A stretch of DNA of 18,583 bases from Flavobacterium psychrophilum. GTDB lineage: Bacteria > Bacteroidota > Bacteroidia > Flavobacteriales > Flavobacteriaceae. Positions 16,483 to 18,583 of this stretch are shown here, piece by piece. Each line of letters begins with the position of its first letter. The stretch's first letter is position 1. A program made the position numbers and the translations under genes. A model generated the notes under the pieces. It saw only the letters and a program-made list of their open reading frames with translations. It searched no databases and was not told where the DNA came from. The stretch spans positions 1 to 18,583 of the forward strand of contig DYPB01000027.1 of the NCBI GenBank assembly GCA_020720185.1. The letters are read 5' to 3'.

Positions 16483-16620
16483 ATGAATTTAGAATTGAGT
16501 AAACTCTATCGTAAGTGTTTGTTGGTTTATAAATACATTAACGATGGTTGTGAAATATTTTCTATAAAAAAACAAAATAAAATATTCTACATAAATAGTA
16601 AAATTACACATAATAACTAA
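16483..16620 (+). CDS. Doubtful small ORF, 45 residues
   Basis: ATG at 16483 opens a 45-codon frame ending in TAA at 16620, beginning MNLELSKLYRKCLLVYKYIN. It has two cysteines and no signal peptide or motif. No promoter box or Shine-Dalgarno is evident upstream. Given the length it may be a chance frame; it is listed because it fills part of a long non-coding gap. Confidence 0.15.
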   Translation: MNLELSKLYRKCLLVYKYINDGCEIFSIKKQNKIFYINSKITHNN

Positions 16621-16647
16621 TTACACTAGTTGTTTGTAAATATAATT

Positions 16648-16655
16648 TACTTTTG
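16648..16655 (+). promoter_or_regulatory. Probable mnmG -7 promoter box
   Basis: TACTTTTG matches TAnnTTTG and lies 86 nt upstream of the mnmG ATG, giving a leader of about 80 nt. A TTG at 16630-16632 is 15 nt upstream, somewhat close for a -33. Its last two bases overlap parS-like site 3, so a bound protein there could block transcription. Confidence 0.45.
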
Positions 16656-16669
16656 TTCCTCGTGGAACA
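16654..16669. promoter_or_regulatory. parS-like site 3
   Basis: TGTTCCTCGTGGAACA is one base from the perfect palindrome and identical, in reverse orientation, to site 2. It covers the end of the mnmG -7 box and the inferred transcription start. Confidence 0.6.
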
Positions 16670-16685
16670 TTTTAAAACAAACACA

Positions 16686-16710
16686 GCTTCGGCAAGTTCA
16701 GCCACCGAAC
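16686..16710. repeat. GC-rich REP-like element in the mnmG leader
   Basis: This 25-nt segment, starting GCTTCGGCAAGTTCAGCC and ending CACCGAAC, is far richer in G+C than its surroundings. It resembles the dispersed GCTTCGACAAGCTCAGC-type extragenic repeats I recall from Bacteroidota genomes. TTCGG and CCGAA can pair as a short stem. Only one copy occurs in this window, so its repetitive nature is not shown here. Confidence 0.4.
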
Positions 16711-16741
16711 AAAATGATTTTTAATTCCTAATTGAATAAAA

Positions 16742-18583
16742 ATGTTTCAAGAAACATACGATGTAATAGTAGTAGGAGCAGGGCACGCTGGCTCGGAAGC
16801 CGCAGCAGCATCTGCAAATATAGGTGCTAAAACCCTGTTGGTAACGATGAGTTTGCAAAATATTGCTCAAATGAGCTGCAATCCTGCAATGGGTGGCATT
16901 GCCAAAGGACAAATTGTTCGAGAAATTGACGCAATGGGTGGTTATTCAGGCATTGTGTCTGATAAAACGGCTATACAGTTTAAGATGCTCAACAAATCGA
17001 AAGGTCCAGCCATGTGGTCGCCAAGAGTGCAATCTGATAGAATGCGGTTTGCCGAAGAATGGCGATTGATGTTAGAGCAAACTCCAAATCTCGATTTTTA
17101 TCAAGAAATGGTTAAAGCTTTGATTATTGAAAATAACGAAGTAAAAGGAATCAAAACCTCGTTAGGGATAGAAATTCGTGCCAAAGCTGTGGTTTTAACT
17201 AATGGAACTTTTCTGAACGGATTGATGCACATTGGCGACAAACAGTTTGGAGGAGGTAGAGCAGGTGAGGGGGCGGCTTATGGAATTACCGAAGATTTAA
17301 TTGCTGCTGGTTTTGAATCAGGTCGAATGAAAACAGGTACACCACCTCGTGTTGATGGGCGTTCGTTGGATTATTCTAAAATGAATGAAGAAAAAGGCGA
17401 TGTGATACCTGATAAATTTTCGTATTCGGATATCACAAAACCGTTGAAATTTCAAAAATCTTGCCACATGACTTATACTTCGCTCGAAGTTCATGATATA
17501 TTGAGAGAAGGTTTTGATCGTTCACCAATGTTTAACGGACGGATTAAAAGTTTAGGTCCAAGATATTGCCCGTCTATTGAAGATAAAATCAATCGTTTTG
17601 CTGATAAAGAGCGTCACCAATTATTTGTAGAACCCGAAGGCTGGAATACCGTCGAGGTTTATGTGAATGGATTTTCAACCTCTTTACCCGAAGAGGTACA
17701 GTTTAAAGCCTTACGGAGTGTGGTGGGTTTCGAGAAAGTTAAATTTTTTCGTCCTGGTTATGCCATCGAATATGATTATTTTCCACCAACGCAATTAAAA
17801 CATACTCTAGAAACTAAATTAGTCAGCGGTTTGTATTTTGCAGGACAAATAAATGGAACCACAGGTTATGAAGAAGCCGCAAGTCAAGGATTAATGGCAG
17901 GAATCAACGCAGCATTAAAAGTTCAAGAAAAAGAACCCTTAATTTTAAAAAGAGACGAAGCTTATATTGGTGTACTTATTGATGATCTAATTACAAAAGG
18001 CACTGAAGAACCATATAGAATGTTCACTTCTCGGGCAGAATATCGTACTTTGTTAAGACAAGACAATGCCGATTTCCGTTTAACACCAATTGCTTATAAA
18101 CTTGGATTAGCTTCTGAAAAAAGATTGATACGGATGGAACGCAAGTTTAACGAATCTGAAAAAATGGTGACTTTTTATAGAGAAACCAGTGTAACAGCAG
18201 CCGAAGCCAATCCAATTCTTGCATCAAAAGAAACCGCAGCTGTTAATCAAACGGATAAAATGGTTAAAATTTTCAGCCGTCCGCAAATTGATTTACAAGA
18301 TATGCTGAAATTTGAAAAGGTTCAGGATTACATCAAAAACAACCCAGTTGATCAAGAAATCTTGGAACAAGCTGAAATTCAAGTAAAATATTCAGGTTAT
18401 ATTGATAAAGAACGGAATAATGCCGATAAATTAACAAGATTAGAAGATGTAAAAATCCCAGAATTTTTCGATTATGATAAAATAAAATCAATGTCAATAG
18501 AAGCCAAGCAGAAATTATCAAAAATTCGTCCTATAACCATCTCGCAAGCCTCGAGAATTAGTGGAGTTTCACCAAGTGATATA
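16742..18583 (+). CDS. mnmG: tRNA uridine-5-carboxymethylaminomethyl modification enzyme MnmG (GidA), 3' end cut by window
   Basis: MnmG, with its GTPase partner MnmE, installs the (carboxymethyl)aminomethyl group at C5 of wobble U34 in several tRNAs, using FAD, NADH and methylene-tetrahydrofolate. The frame is open from the ATG at 16742 to the last base, giving 614 codons without a stop. Visible features are the FAD-binding GAGHAG (12-17), the signature GPRYCPSIEDKI with the catalytic cysteine at 276, a second conserved cysteine at 46 (MSCNPAMGG), and PGYAIEYD and AGQINGTTGYEEAA in the second FAD/NADH part. The C-terminal helical MnmE/tRNA-binding region ends at QASRISGVSPSDI, normally about ten residues from the end, so the gene is only clipped by the window. 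It is probably transcribed from the promoter at 16648-16655. Proximity to parS-like sites recalls the oriC-linked gidA position of many bacteria. Confidence 0.97.
   Translation, partial: MFQETYDVIVVGAGHAGSEAAAASANIGAKTLLVTMSLQNIAQMSCNPAMGGIAKGQIVREIDAMGGYSGIVSDKTAIQFKMLNKSKGPAMWSPRVQSDRMRFAEEWRLMLEQTPNLDFYQEMVKALIIENNEVKGIKTSLGIEIRAKAVVLTNGTFLNGLMHIGDKQFGGGRAGEGAAYGITEDLIAAGFESGRMKTGTPPRVDGRSLDYSKMNEEKGDVIPDKFSYSDITKPLKFQKSCHMTYTSLEVHDILREGFDRSPMFNGRIKSLGPRYCPSIEDKINRFADKERHQLFVEPEGWNTVEVYVNGFSTSLPEEVQFKALRSVVGFEKVKFFRPGYAIEYDYFPPTQLKHTLETKLVSGLYFAGQINGTTGYEEAASQGLMAGINAALKVQEKEPLILKRDEAYIGVLIDDLITKGTEEPYRMFTSRAEYRTLLRQDNADFRLTPIAYKLGLASEKRLIRMERKFNESEKMVTFYRETSVTAAEANPILASKETAAVNQTDKMVKIFSRPQIDLQDMLKFEKVQDYIKNNPVDQEILEQAEIQVKYSGYIDKERNNADKLTRLEDVKIPEFFDYDKIKSMSIEAKQKLSKIRPITISQASRISGVSPSDI

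Larger units (their letters stand above)
16219..16741. other. 523-bp AT-rich spacer between ybeY and mnmG
   Basis: The spacer has no confident gene. It holds two parS-like sites, a probable mnmG promoter, a GC-rich REP-like segment and one doubtful 45-codon ORF. I looked for DnaA boxes (TTATCCACA-like) and saw no convincing cluster, so I do not call it an origin. Confidence 0.6.

Noticed and set aside
16219..16741. Replication origin in the ybeY-mnmG spacer
   Set aside because: The parS-like sites and AT-richness are suggestive, but no convincing DnaA-box cluster and no dnaA or parAB gene are visible; GC skew of the whole chromosome would be needed.
16742..16757. Palindrome-like TGTTTCAAGAAACA at the mnmG start as a fourth parS site
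   Set aside because: The arms match a parS half-site but the centre is two bases short, and the bases encode the normal MFQET start of MnmG.

Overview
The window looks like core chromosome from a very AT-rich member of the Bacteroidota, most likely a Flavobacterium-like member of the Flavobacteriaceae. The evidence is the gene content (RNase R, a head-GIN/DUF2807 protein, a DUF4175 protein, a helicase with a C-terminal helix-turn-helix, GlnRS together with GluRS, YbeY next to MnmG). The weak or absent Shine-Dalgarno leaders and repeated copies of the Bacteroidota -7 promoter element TAnnTTTG just upstream of genes agree with this. The genus is an inference; no rRNA is present to settle it.

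Layout. Positions 1-3741 hold a plus-strand run: rnr, a secreted DUF2807 protein and a LysE-family exporter. A tRNA-Cys(GCA) follows at 3800-3870. Its 3' end and terminator are repeated four times in a nested tandem array up to 4175, two copies intact and two degenerate. On the minus strand come folB, an unrecognised 191-residue protein and an unlisted 58-codon ORF, which share a promoter near 5370. glnS reads away from them on the plus strand and ends at a hairpin terminator. The minus-strand run gltX - PIF1-like helicase - SPFH protein (12323 down to 7474) ends at its own terminator. A 111-bp divergent promoter region separates gltX from the plus-strand pair DUF4175 - ybeY, which overlap by 8 nt. 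A 523-bp AT-rich spacer follows, then mnmG, which runs off the right edge about ten codons short of its expected end.

Functional themes are RNA metabolism and translation (RNase R, YbeY, MnmG, GlnRS, GluRS, tRNA-Cys), with folate synthesis (FolB), envelope proteins (DUF2807, LysE, SPFH, DUF4175) and DNA processing (helicase). I see no transposase, integrase, phage gene, CRISPR array or complete defence system.

The places worth a second look are the tRNA-Cys 3'-end array, the 58-codon ORF plus orphan gene between folB and glnS, and the ybeY-mnmG spacer. That spacer region carries three parS-like 16-bp near-palindromes (one inside the end of ybeY), one of them overlapping the probable mnmG promoter, and a GC-rich REP-like island.
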